Positions 43,446-51,363 are shown, counted from the stretch's first letter. The stretch: 61,860 nucleotides of DNA from Bacillota bacterium (GCA_021811155.1 JAJZPO010000006.1:1-61860), one strand, 5' to 3'. Notes: generated from the sequence alone by a model not told the origin. Made by a program: numbers and translations.

Positions 43446-45164
43446 TTAGCTTGAGGTTTCAATCGTGTTGCGCTCTAAATCGATGCCGTAGGCGTTTATT
43501 TTATTGAGAATTGTTGTCCCGGAGACACCTAACATTTTTCCGGCTTTGCGTGAAGATGGGTATTTTTGCAAAACCGAGAGCAAAATTTGCTTTTCGACAT
43601 CCCTGACAAGAGTCTTTAGTTGGGGTAATTGCTTGCCGAGCGGAATCTCCACGTAAATAACGTCACTATCGCCCTGAGCAGACTTCTTGGCTGCGGTTGG
43701 AGCATGAGCGTTCAGGGCGGCTTTTGCCGGAACCAAGGCAAACCGCTCTGCGGCGGAAAAACTGCTTTCATCAACATAATCCGGATCCAAAGGGTGAATA
43801 TTTGCCCATTCATAAAAATCGTCTGGTCTAATCTGATTGATGTCTATGACGTTGATAACCCTTTCTAATAGGTTCTCCAACTGTCTCACATTGCCTCGCC
43901 AATTTTCCCGCATCAGAAATTCCAAGGTTTCTTGCGTCAGGCAAATTTCCGGCCTATTTAACTTTGAGCAGATTTTACGGACAAGGTGTTGAGCAATCAG
44001 TGGAATATCTTCAACTCTTTCCCGCAAGGGCGGAATTCTCAACGGAATAACATTCAGGCGATAATAAAGGTCCTCCCGGAATTGTTCTTTGCGAATCATT
44101 TCTTCCAAATTCCGGTGAGTAGCGGCTATGATTCTTACATCCAATGAGATTTCCTTTGTTCCGCCAACCCGCCGCACCGTGCTTTCTTGCAAAACGCGCA
44201 GCAGCCGGACTTGTACCTGGGGGGAAATTTCTCCAATCTCATCGAGAAACAATGTCCCGCCGTGCGCCTGTTCAAACAGCCCTTTCTTGCCGCCTTTGAG
44301 AGCCCCGGTAAAAGCGCCGTCTTCATACCCAAACAGTTCGCTTTCCAGCAGCGAATCCGGCAAAGCTGCACAATTTATGGCAATAAACGGAGCGTCCGCT
44401 CTATTGCTTTCCATGTGGATGGCCCGCGCAAAAAGTTCTTTTCCCGTACCGCTTTCACCCCGCAGCAGGACAGTGGACTTGCTCATGGCTACGGTTTTGG
44501 CTGTTTCCACAACCTTTTTCATTTTAGCGCTCTGGTAAATAATATCTTCAAATGTCGTTAAATGCTTCCGGCCTACTTTGGAAATCATCTCTTCAACATG
44601 CCGGTAGTTCTGAATCGTGCCGACCCCGCCGATAACTTCCCCTTTTTCATTGAGGATAGGTACTCCGCTTGTGATAAAATGAATATCACCTTGCTCTGTT
44701 TTCATCTTTATTTCTTGATGGGTGTAAGGTAAACCGGTTTCAATTGTATTCTGTAAAGGCGTTTTAATAGTCAGAATATCATCCAGCTTCTTGCCGATCA
44801 CTTCGTGGCGCGAACAATGAAAAATCAAACATGCTACCCGGTTGATATGGGTTATCCTGCCTTCACTGTCAACCGCCACAATGCCTTCGTTGACCGAGTT
44901 CAGCACCGTACGCAGCTCATGCTCACGTTGTTCGCACTCTAAATGCTGCCTGATGTTGACTTCCGTAACTCCTTTAATTTCTTTCAATGAATCAATTAAA
45001 TCTTTAACCTTCTCCATCCCCGGCGATTCCAGTTTGATCATCATGCCGAAATCCGCCGTGGCTTCCATGGCTAATAAGTTCAACTTCTTATTTTTTACAA
45101 CTTCAAAAATTTCATAACCAAGTCCAAAACGGTCGACAAATTTAATCTCTACCACATATTCCAT
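43446..45164 (-). CDS. sigma-54-dependent activator with ACT and PAS domains (TyrR-like)
   Basis: A 572-residue enhancer-binding protein. An N-terminal ACT-like domain (about 1-70, EIKFVDRFGLGYEIFEVV) would sense an amino acid. A PAS domain follows at about 80-190 (SVNEGIVAVDSEGRITHINR). The AAA+ domain spans about 210-440, with Walker A RGESGTGKELFAR, the sigma-54 contact loop GAFTGA intact, GTLFLDEIGEISPQVQ, and arginine-finger region FREDLYYRLNVIPL. A TyrR/Fis-type helix-turn-helix closes it (SRKAGKMLGVSGTTILNKI). I chose the ATG at 45164 with AGGAGGGG upstream. The role parallels B. subtilis BkdR, controlling branched-chain amino acid use, and the operon next door has a matching promoter. 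Confidence 0.92.
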   Translation of the reverse strand: MEYVVEIKFVDRFGLGYEIFEVVKNKKLNLLAMEATADFGMMIKLESPGMEKVKDLIDSLKEIKGVTEVNIRQHLECEQREHELRTVLNSVNEGIVAVDSEGRITHINRVACLIFHCSRHEVIGKKLDDILTIKTPLQNTIETGLPYTHQEIKMKTEQGDIHFITSGVPILNEKGEVIGGVGTIQNYRHVEEMISKVGRKHLTTFEDIIYQSAKMKKVVETAKTVAMSKSTVLLRGESGTGKELFARAIHMESNRADAPFIAINCAALPDSLLESELFGYEDGAFTGALKGGKKGLFEQAHGGTLFLDEIGEISPQVQVRLLRVLQESTVRRVGGTKEISLDVRIIAATHRNLEEMIRKEQFREDLYYRLNVIPLRIPPLRERVEDIPLIAQHLVRKICSKLNRPEICLTQETLEFLMRENWRGNVRQLENLLERVINVIDINQIRPDDFYEWANIHPLDPDYVDESSFSAAERFALVPAKAALNAHAPTAAKKSAQGDSDVIYVEIPLGKQLPQLKTLVRDVEKQILLSVLQKYPSSRKAGKMLGVSGTTILNKINAYGIDLERNTIETSS

Positions 45165-45205
45165 AAGTAATTCCCCTCCTCTCCATTGCGGCATCTCTAT
45201 TGTTC

Positions 45206-45214
45206 ATTATAACA
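45206..45214 (-). promoter_or_regulatory. extended -10 promoter of the activator gene
   Basis: Minus strand TGTTATAAT is a perfect extended -10 element about 45 bp before the activator's ATG. The -35 region is poor, as is common for extended -10 promoters. Confidence 0.55.
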
Positions 45215-45340
45215 TGATTTATTTTGCATAAATTCTGTAGAGTTTTTCCATAAAGACTCAAAATCCGACTGCCCCTAATGACCTAAAATTGGCGTTTTTC
45301 ATCTTCAGGGGTGAAAGGTCATGGTCGTTTCCTGAGGTAC

Positions 45341-45379
45341 AAAAAAGAGAAGCCGGTGAGGAGGTTTTTCCCCGGCTTC
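45341..45379 (-). terminator. terminator of the liv operon
   Basis: On the minus strand GAAGCCGG pairs with CCGGCTTC around a 15-base loop, followed by TC and a T6 run. It lies 23 bp after the livF stop and separates the transporter operon from the activator gene. Confidence 0.85.
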
Positions 45380-45401
45380 CCAAGAGATCGTTATCAGCGT
45401 T

Positions 45402-46109
45402 TTAACCGCCCAGATAAGCTTTGCGGATTTCTTCGCTTTCCGCCATTTCTTTGGCAGGACCGCTAAGGACAATATTGCCTGTTTCCAGCACATAGGCCCG
45501 GTGTGCCACTGACAGCGCCATATGGGCGTTTTGCTCTACCAAAAGGATGGTAGTGCCGCTCTGGTTTATTTCTTTGATGATGTTGAAAATTTGCTTGACC
45601 AAGATCGGCGCCAGGCCCATGGATGGCTCGTCCAGCAGCATTATCTCCGGTTTGGACATCAATCCCCTGGCAGTGGCCAGCATCTGCTGCTCCCCGCCGG
45701 ACAAGGTGCCGGCCATTTGGCTTTTTCTTTCGAGCAGCCGCGGAAAAAGCTCAAAGCAGCGGTCCAAATCCTTTTTAATGCCGTCTTTGTCCTTGCGCAT
45801 AAAGGCGCCCAGTTCGAGGTTTTCATAAACGGTCATGTTGGCAAACACCCTGCGGCCCTCCGGCACCTGAGAAATTCCCAGGCCCACTATCTTCTGGGCC
45901 GGGGCCCCGGCAATATTCTGCCCTTTGAACTCGATTTTGCCGGTTTTGGGTTTCAGCAGACCGGAAATAGTCTTGAGGGTCGTGCTTTTGCCTGCACCGT
46001 TGGCGCCAATCAAGGTGACGATTTCTCCCTGGCTTACCTCGAGGGAAATTCCTTTAAGTGCGTGAATCGCTCCGTAATAAACATCGATGTTTTCGATTTT
46101 GAGCAGCAT
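45402..46109 (-). CDS. livF: branched-chain amino acid ABC transporter ATPase LivF
   Basis: One of the two ATPases of the leucine/isoleucine/valine importer. The 235-residue product has Walker A GANGAGKSTTLKTI, signature GTLSGGEQQML, Walker B EIMLLDEPSMGLAP, and the LivF-type ending ETGNIVLSGPAKEMAES. The ATG at 46109 overlaps the livG stop by one base (TGATG) and has AGGAGG 8 bases upstream. It is last in the operon, before a terminator. Confidence 0.94.
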   Translation of the reverse strand: MLLKIENIDVYYGAIHALKGISLEVSQGEIVTLIGANGAGKSTTLKTISGLLKPKTGKIEFKGQNIAGAPAQKIVGLGISQVPEGRRVFANMTVYENLELGAFMRKDKDGIKKDLDRCFELFPRLLERKSQMAGTLSGGEQQMLATARGLMSKPEIMLLDEPSMGLAPILVKQIFNIIKEINQSGTTILLVEQNAHMALSVAHRAYVLETGNIVLSGPAKEMAESEEIRKAYLGG

Positions 46110-46885
46110 CAATGAACCTCCTCTCCCAGGTAAGCTTCGATGACCTTGGGATTGCTCTTGATCTCGGCCGGGTTGCCGGCAGCAATAACCAACCCGTAGT
46201 CCAGAACGTAAATGCGCTCGCAGACCCCCATGACCAAGGACATGTCATGCTCAATGAGCAGAATTGTCAAATCAAACTCCTTGCGAATCCAGCCGATTAG
46301 CTCCATCAATTCCTTGGTCTCCTGCGGATTCATCCCGGCAGCCGGTTCATCCAGCAGCAGGAGTTTCGGCTTTGCCGCCAAGGCTCTGGCAATCTCCAAA
46401 CGCCGCTGTTCGCCGTATGGAAGGTTCTTGGCTATCTCGTTCCGTTTATGGTCCAGTTTAAATATTTTCAGGAGTTCCAGGGCGTTCTGTTCAAATTCCC
46501 GTTCCCCTTTGTAATATCCCGGCAGGCGGAGCAAGGCGGAAAATACTCCGTAAGAGGCGTGCTGGTGGTAGGCGATTTTGACGTTATCGCTAACCGTCAG
46601 GTCGGCAAACAAACGAATATTCTGGAAGGTCCGGGCCATACCCCGCTGGGTGACCTGGTAGGGCTTTAAACCCGCGATACTTTTGTCCTGAAACACAATC
46701 TTGCCTTCTGACGGTTCATATACACTGGTTAACAAGTTGAATATGGTGGTCTTTCCGGCTCCATTGGGTCCGATCAGGCCGACAAGCTCACCCTTGTCCA
46801 AATGAATATCCACATCCGCGACAGCCTTTAGACCGCCAAAGGCCTTGGACAGTTTCTCTGTCTTAAGCATCTCCATTGCGTCCAT
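46109..46885 (-). CDS. livG: branched-chain amino acid ABC transporter ATPase LivG
   Basis: The second ATPase of the importer, 258 residues. Walker A is GPNGAGKTTIFNLLT, the LivG family segment is RGMARTFQNIRLFADLTV, the signature region reads NLPYGEQRRLEIARAL, Walker B is LLLLDEPAAGMNP, and LLIEHDMSLVMGVCERIYV follows. The start overlaps the end of livM by 23 bp; an ATG three codons downstream has equally good spacing from GGAAGG. Confidence 0.94.
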   Translation of the reverse strand: MDAMEMLKTEKLSKAFGGLKAVADVDIHLDKGELVGLIGPNGAGKTTIFNLLTSVYEPSEGKIVFQDKSIAGLKPYQVTQRGMARTFQNIRLFADLTVSDNVKIAYHQHASYGVFSALLRLPGYYKGEREFEQNALELLKIFKLDHKRNEIAKNLPYGEQRRLEIARALAAKPKLLLLDEPAAGMNPQETKELMELIGWIRKEFDLTILLIEHDMSLVMGVCERIYVLDYGLVIAAGNPAEIKSNPKVIEAYLGEEVH

Positions 46886-47852
46886 CCTTCCTTCCTAGGA
46901 AATTAAGGCTGAATTCCTTATTCCCCAACAACCCCTTGGGACGGAAGAGCATCATTGCCACCAGCAGAATGGCGGTAATAACGAGACGCCACTGGGGATA
47001 ATCGGCCAGCAGAGCTGAAATGGAAGTCATCACCACTGCCCCTACCACGGAACCTGTGATGCTTCCCATGCCGCCGAGAACCACCATGACCAAAATATCA
47101 AAAGACTTCAGGAAGCCAAATGTCGAGGGTTGAATGATATACATATAGTTGGCGTATAAAGCTCCGGCAGCGCCGGCAAAGAAGGCCCCGATGGAAAAAG
47201 CCAGCACTTTGTAACGAGTGGTGTTGACACCCATAGCCTCGGCTGCGATTTCATTTTCCCTGACCGAGATGCAGGCCCTGCCGTGAGTCGACCTGACAAA
47301 GTTGTGAATCAGCGCAACACTAATCACCGTGACAAAGAAAAACCAGGGCCAGGTGGCAATGCGCGGCAGGGTGAGGCCGGCAGCGCTGCCCAGATAATCG
47401 GAGTTTAAGAACACGATCCTGACGATTTCGCCAAAACCCAGGGTGGCGATGGCGAGGTAATCACCTCTCAGGCGCAGGGTAGGCAGGCCGATCAAAAATC
47501 CGGCAATGCCCGCAACCAAGGCGCCGAAAATCAGTCCCAGGAGCAATAATACCGGTTTCGGGTCGTGCAGCGGAATATAGGGGATAATTTTTGGGGCCAG
47601 TTTGGCGGTGATAATTGCGGACATAAAGGCGCCCACCGACATAAATCCGGCATGGCCGATGGAAAACTGGCCGGTAAAACCGTTGATCAGGTTCAGACTG
47701 ACGGCCATAATGACATACACACAGATTAACATCAGATTTAACGTTACAAAAGGCGGCATAATATCCTGGCTGATGGTAAACTGAATCACCGCGTAGAAGG
47801 CCAGGACCGCCACGAGAATGATGCCGTTTTTGAACGAAAACAATTTTTGCAT
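46863..47852 (-). CDS. livM: branched-chain amino acid ABC transporter permease LivM
   Basis: A 329-residue inner-membrane permease with about nine helices. Family segments are SLNLINGFTGQFSIGHAGFMSVGAF in broken form (note GQFSIGHAGF), LRLRGDYLAIATLGFGEI, and SVRENEIAAEAMGVNTTRYK, the loop that contacts the ATPase. The ATG has GGGGGGAAGG upstream. It follows livH by 11 bp. Confidence 0.93.
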   Translation of the reverse strand: MQKLFSFKNGIILVAVLAFYAVIQFTISQDIMPPFVTLNLMLICVYVIMAVSLNLINGFTGQFSIGHAGFMSVGAFMSAIITAKLAPKIIPYIPLHDPKPVLLLLGLIFGALVAGIAGFLIGLPTLRLRGDYLAIATLGFGEIVRIVFLNSDYLGSAAGLTLPRIATWPWFFFVTVISVALIHNFVRSTHGRACISVRENEIAAEAMGVNTTRYKVLAFSIGAFFAGAAGALYANYMYIIQPSTFGFLKSFDILVMVVLGGMGSITGSVVGAVVMTSISALLADYPQWRLVITAILLVAMMLFRPKGLLGNKEFSLNFLGRKDGRNGDA

Positions 47853-47863
47853 GCCCTTCCCCC

Positions 47864-48742
47864 CTACACTTTTTCGCGGATATTCTTACCAAACAAGCCA
47901 GCGGGCTTGACAATCAACACAATAATCAATATGGCAAAGGCCACCGCATCCCGCCAAGTGGAATACCCCGCCCAGCTGACAAAAGATTCAACTATGCCCA
48001 GGAACAGCCCGCCGACCATGGCGCCGGGAATAATGCCGATGCCGCCAAGCACGGCTGCCACAAAGGCCTTAAGGCCGGGGATAATCCCCATCAGGGGGTC
48101 GATAGAATTGTAATAAACCCCGATCAAAACTCCGGCGGCCGCGGCCAGGGCCGAGCCGATAGCAAAAGTAGCCGAAATCGTATTGTTGACGTTGATTCCC
48201 ATCAGCATAGCCGCCTGGTAATCAAAGGAAACCGCGCGCATGGCTTTGCCCGTTTTGGTGTAGTGTACAATAAACTGCAGCAGGACCATTAAGATTACAG
48301 CGGTTGAGATCATGGCAATGTCGCCGATTTTAAAGGTGACGCCGCCCAGGTTGTAGATAGTATCAGGAAAGACCGACGGATAAGTCTGGATCTGGGGCCC
48401 AACCACCAGCATCCCGCCATACTCCAAAAACAGGGAAACGCCGATGGCGGTAATCAGGGCCGTAATGCGCGGATGGCTGCGCAGCGGCTTATAGGCTATC
48501 CTCTCAATCAGCACGCCAAGCAGGGCGCAGACAACCATAGACAGAATCAGTGCAGGCAGAAAAGACATCCCCAGATTGGTGGTGGCAAAGAATCCCACGT
48601 AGGCTCCCACCATGAGCACATCCCCATGGGCAAAATTGATCAGTTTGACGATCCCGTAAACCATGGTATAACCGAGGGCAATTAGGGCATAAATGCTGCC
48701 CACGGACAGACCATTGATTACCTGCTGAATAAATACTTGCAA
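47864..48742 (-). CDS. livH: branched-chain amino acid ABC transporter permease LivH
   Basis: A 292-residue permease with about eight helices. It carries NGLSVGSIYALIALGYTMVYG, INFAHGDVLMVGAYVGF, and VSFDYQAAMLMGINVNNTIS as the ATPase-contact loop. I chose the TTG at 48742, which has AGGAG about 10 bases upstream and gives the family's usual N terminus; the longer frame includes terminator DNA. A strong hairpin separates it from livJ. Confidence 0.92.
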   Translation of the reverse strand: MQVFIQQVINGLSVGSIYALIALGYTMVYGIVKLINFAHGDVLMVGAYVGFFATTNLGMSFLPALILSMVVCALLGVLIERIAYKPLRSHPRITALITAIGVSLFLEYGGMLVVGPQIQTYPSVFPDTIYNLGGVTFKIGDIAMISTAVILMVLLQFIVHYTKTGKAMRAVSFDYQAAMLMGINVNNTISATFAIGSALAAAAGVLIGVYYNSIDPLMGIIPGLKAFVAAVLGGIGIIPGAMVGGLFLGIVESFVSWAGYSTWRDAVAFAILIIVLIVKPAGLFGKNIREKV

Positions 48743-48778
48743 ATTTGTCACTCCTATCCTGAAAAGAATCAACAGGTA

Positions 48779-48807
48779 AAATGAGGGGGGTTTTGCCCCC
48801 CTCATTT
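48779..48807 (-). terminator. intercistronic hairpin between livJ and livH
   Basis: On the minus strand AAATGAGGGGGG and CCCCCCTCATTT form a perfect 12-bp stem with loop CAAAA, and the T's are part of the stem. It lies between the binding-protein gene and the permease genes, where a partial terminator or mRNA-stabilising hairpin commonly raises binding protein over membrane parts. Confidence 0.75.
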
Positions 48808-48865
48808 GAAACTAATGCGGGTTTGCCGGTAAGTAGTTACCTGGATTCGCCCTCAGCTTGCAAGA

Positions 48866-50053
48866 CTACTGTTGGGTAGGATTGATTTTGACCTTGAAGA
48901 CCTTTTGGCCGTCCTTGTTCTCCAGGACAACAGCAGGTTTGATCGGGTTATGTGTCTTGGGATCGATGCTGGTCTTGCCGCTCAAAGTGTTGAAGTCCTT
49001 GATGTTTTCCAGAGCGGTCCGGATCTTGCTGCCGTCAGTGCTGCCGGCATTTTTGATGGCCTCGGCCAAGATGTTCGCGGCGTCATACGCCAGGACGGCC
49101 AGGGCATCGGGTTCTTGGTTGTAGGCTGCCTTGTAGTTTTTCACAAAGGTCTGCACTGTGGGATCGTCGGTGGCCACGTGATTGACAAAATAGGTATTGT
49201 TCAGGTTGTCGGCGCCGCCAATCTTGACCAGTTCGGACGAATCCCAGCCGTCACCGCCGACAATCGGAAGCTTCATCTGGAGTTCGCGGGCTTGCTTGAC
49301 AATCAGTCCAACCTCATTGTAGTAGCCGGGAACGAAGATCATGTCAGGATTGGTGCCCTTAATCCTGGTAAGGGTGGAGCGGAAGTCCTTGTCCTGTGCG
49401 GCAACGTATTTTTCCACAGTGGTGATGGTGCCGCCCTTTTTCTTGAAGACATCCATAAACACATTAGCCAGGCCCTGGGAGTAATCGCTCTTCTGGTCAA
49501 TATAGACAGCGGCGGATTTGGCCTTGAGTTGGTCCCAGGCGAAATTGGCAGCGACTTCACCCTGGAAGGGGTCGATAAAGCAGGCCCGGAAAATGTAGGG
49601 GCGGACTTGCTTCGTGTCGGGGTCAACCGTTACTTTGGGGTTGGTAGACGTCGGGCTGAGGAGAGGAATCTTGTTATCGCCCGCGACCTGAACAGCCGCC
49701 AGGGTGTCGGAGCTGGCCACAGCGCCCAGAACCGCCACTACTTTGTCCTGAGTGATCAGCTTGGTAGCTGCGACAGTGGATTCACCTGGCTCCGATTTGT
49801 TGTCAGCGACAAGGAGTTTGAGCTGTTTGCCCAGGACACCGCCACTGGCGTTGATTTCTTTGAAGGCGAGGTTGATGCCGTTAACAGAAGACTGTCCGAA
49901 GGTAGCAGCGGCGCCTGACATTTCGAAGTCGCCGCCGATCAGGATTTCTCCGCCTTTTTTGTCCCCGGTTCCTGCGCCGGTTGTTGTGCCGCAGCCGGCC
50001 ACTAATGTCAGCAGAATCATGGCCGCGAGCAGAACTGCAATTCTCTTTTTCAT
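48866..50053 (-). CDS. livJ: branched-chain amino acid binding lipoprotein LivJ
   Basis: The extracytoplasmic substrate-binding component of the importer, 395 residues. A lipoprotein signal peptide (MKKRIAVLLAAMILLTLVAG, then Cys21) tethers it to the membrane. Family segments are GGDFEMSGAAATFGQSSVNG, NASGGVLGKQLKLLVADN and AVLGAVASSDTLAAVQVAG. The ATG has GGAGGG upstream. It is the first gene of livJHMGF, behind a leader of about 240 nt with a terminator-like hairpin. Confidence 0.94.
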   Translation of the reverse strand: MKKRIAVLLAAMILLTLVAGCGTTTGAGTGDKKGGEILIGGDFEMSGAAATFGQSSVNGINLAFKEINASGGVLGKQLKLLVADNKSEPGESTVAATKLITQDKVVAVLGAVASSDTLAAVQVAGDNKIPLLSPTSTNPKVTVDPDTKQVRPYIFRACFIDPFQGEVAANFAWDQLKAKSAAVYIDQKSDYSQGLANVFMDVFKKKGGTITTVEKYVAAQDKDFRSTLTRIKGTNPDMIFVPGYYNEVGLIVKQARELQMKLPIVGGDGWDSSELVKIGGADNLNNTYFVNHVATDDPTVQTFVKNYKAAYNQEPDALAVLAYDAANILAEAIKNAGSTDGSKIRTALENIKDFNTLSGKTSIDPKTHNPIKPAVVLENKDGQKVFKVKINPTQQ

Positions 50054-50173
50054 TTCTCTTTTTGCCCTCCTATTATTTGGAAATAAAGGTATCCAAAAAT
50101 CTAACCGGTCTTCCCCTCACCCCCTTTAAAGTAACTTCCATTTTCTAAATATTCGCACTTCGAAATGTTGACA

Positions 50174-50230
50174 AAAGGGGCCCAGCTATAAAACTTTAGC
50201 CTTTACCGAAGGTTTATAGGCTGGGCCCCG
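50174..50230 (-). promoter_or_regulatory. terminator-like hairpin in the livJ leader (possible attenuator)
   Basis: On the minus strand GGGGCCCAGC and CTATAAA pair with TTTATAG and GCTGGGCCCC, and an inner CCTT/AAGG can extend the stem; TTTTGTC follows directly. It lies downstream of the probable livJ promoter and about 120 bp before the livJ start, so it would stop most transcripts unless prevented. No T-box consensus is present, and no clear leader peptide rich in Leu, Ile and Val. Confidence 0.6.
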
Positions 50231-50298
50231 TTGCCAACTTGGAACTTTGTTAAAACTATGCCGATCAACTGTTATGTATTAGAACAAATTTCACCCTA

Positions 50299-50327
50299 AT
50301 CTTATAATTAATCACGAAAACTGTCAA
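50299..50327 (-). promoter_or_regulatory. sigma-A promoter of the liv operon
   Basis: Minus strand TTGACA (50322-50327), a 17-base spacer, and TAAGAT (50299-50304). The predicted start near 50292 gives a leader of about 240 nt. Confidence 0.6.
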
Positions 50328-50502
50328 CCGTTTTTTAGAATTAGAATTTTTCTACCCCTCCTTACCCTGTTAGCGGCATTCAGCAAGTTATGTTATTACC
50401 AATGGAATTCCAATAGAAACTCACCAACCTTTTTTGGAAGCACAGGTTGAATAGCTGGACATGTTACAACCTTAATACTTTTAGAATCAGCAAATCTTAA
50501 CA

Positions 50503-50530
50503 AAGCAAAACCGCCCCATGCGGAGCGGTT
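50503..50530 (-). terminator. terminator of the structured RNA
   Basis: On the minus strand AACCGCTCC pairs with GGGGCGGTT (one U-G pair) around GCAT, followed by TTGCTTTG. It lies 20 bp after the closing stem and separates the RNA gene from livJ. Confidence 0.8.
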
Positions 50531-50757
50531 AGAAAGACATATTTATTAGGGGGGAACGCCGTTATCCGGTTGGTTGAACACAGACTTACAAACCTCTGAA
50601 ATTTCTCCACAACTTTCTAGGTCGGATTCAAACAAGGAACTCCTTGGCGTTCACAGAAAGGTTTCCACACATGGGTTAGACACTAACACACAGGCGAGCT
50701 TACCTTGATACCAAGCTATTGCACACAGATACAGATGCAATCACCGGCGTTCCCCTT
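50503..50757 (-). ncRNA. candidate structured small RNA, about 250 nt (6S-like or unclassified)
   Basis: A consensus promoter starts transcription near 50756. The RNA begins GGGGAACGCCG (50755-50745), which pairs perfectly over 11 bp with CGGCGTTCCCC (minus strand of 50561-50551), closing a domain of about 205 nt. Inside are several local hairpins, such as TTGCA/TGCAA, GTTAG/CTAAC and CAAGGA/TCCTTG. A terminator follows at once. No reading frame of note is present. A closed domain of this size with a strong promoter suits 6S RNA, but the multi-hairpin interior fits that poorly, so the family is open. Confidence 0.65.
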
Positions 50758-50763
50758 AATTAC

Positions 50764-50792
50764 ATTATACCCACTCACAGCGCTTTCGTCAA
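50764..50792 (-). promoter_or_regulatory. consensus sigma-A promoter of the structured RNA
   Basis: Minus strand TTGACG (50787-50792), a 17-base spacer ending in TG-rich sequence, and a perfect TATAAT (50764-50769), seven to eight bases before the start of the closing stem. This is the best sigma-A promoter match I found in the window. Confidence 0.8.
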
Positions 50793-50823
50793 ACCTTTCT
50801 TTTTTTGTCCCTCGCTCCAATCA

Positions 50824-50863
50824 TTCTGACTTCTGAGTTCTGAGTTCTGAGTTCTGAGTTCTT
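50824..50863. repeat. TTCTGAG heptad repeat
   Basis: Four perfect tandem copies of TTCTGAG at 50831-50858, preceded by TTCTGAC and followed by TTCTTA. It belongs with the degenerate arrays at 7276, 21905 and 38179. It lies between the promoter of the structured RNA and the terminator of the mini-genes. Confidence 0.75.
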
Positions 50864-50870
50864 ACTCTCG

Positions 50871-50903
50871 AATAAAAACCCCCCTTGTATTAAGGAGGGT
50901 TTT
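50871..50903 (-). terminator. terminator of the two mini-genes
   Basis: On the minus strand AAAACCCTCCTT pairs with AAGGGGGGTTTT (one U-G pair) around AATAC, continuing into TATT. It lies 27 bp after the second mini-gene. Confidence 0.85.
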
Positions 50904-50929
50904 ACCAGGTCAATTTGCATAGTATAGGT

Positions 50930-51043
50930 TTACAAGAAGCAGAACACTGCGCAAAGGGCTATCAGAATCAATACGCCGATTACCACAGCGCCAATGCCGA
51001 ACCAGCTGCCAACACCTGCATAACCGAAACCGTATCCGTACAT
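50930..51043 (-). CDS. YjcZ-like hydrophobic mini-protein, copy 2
   Basis: A 37-residue protein. A short Gly/Tyr/Phe-rich head (MYGYGFGYAGVGSW) precedes one membrane helix (IGAVVIGVLILIALCAVFCF). This plan matches the YjcZ/sporulation mini-protein family, whose members are found in spores or at the membrane with unknown function. The ATG has GAGGAAGGTG upstream. It follows its paralogue by 35 bp in the same direction. Confidence 0.8.
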   Translation of the reverse strand: MYGYGFGYAGVGSWFGIGAVVIGVLILIALCAVFCFL

Positions 51044-51078
51044 CAATTACACCTTCCTCTCAAAATGATTTGTATTGT

Positions 51079-51186
51079 TTAGAACACCAAGCCCAGGGCG
51101 ATTAAGAGCAAAATCACAATTACTACCGCCGCAATTCCGCCAAACCAAAAACCACCGCCAGCTCCTGCTGCTGCAAATCCTGCCAT
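51079..51186 (-). CDS. YjcZ-like hydrophobic mini-protein, copy 1
   Basis: A 35-residue protein. A Gly/Ala/Phe head (MAGFAAAGAGGGFWF) precedes a single helix (GIAAVVIVILLLIALGLVF). It is clearly related to the following mini-gene: both have W/F-F-G-G/I before the helix and a shared LIAL core. The ATG has GGAGGG about 9 bases upstream. The 177-bp gap before it, back to pyk, holds no gene; a sporulation promoter is plausible there but I could not define one. Confidence 0.8.
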   Translation of the reverse strand: MAGFAAAGAGGGFWFGGIAAVVIVILLLIALGLVF

Positions 51187-51363
51187 TTTGAAATACCCTC
51201 CTTCAAAAGTTAGTTATGGGTTATACTTCAATATATGGTATGAATTGCCAGACGCAGGTGTTAAAAAAGTCCAAGTTTCTGCCCAAAAAAGGGTAAAAAC
51301 TTGTACTTTTTCACATTCTCGTCCCAAAAGCTTAAGCTACGCTGCCCCTAATGTCCAAACTGC

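Noticed and set aside
50054-50292. T-box riboswitch in the livJ leader.
   Set aside because: No AGGGTGGTACCGCG-type T-box sequence or specifier stem can be seen; only a terminator-like hairpin.
50824-50863. CRISPR array or direct-repeat cassette.
   Set aside because: The unit is seven bases in direct tandem with no spacers, and there are no cas genes.
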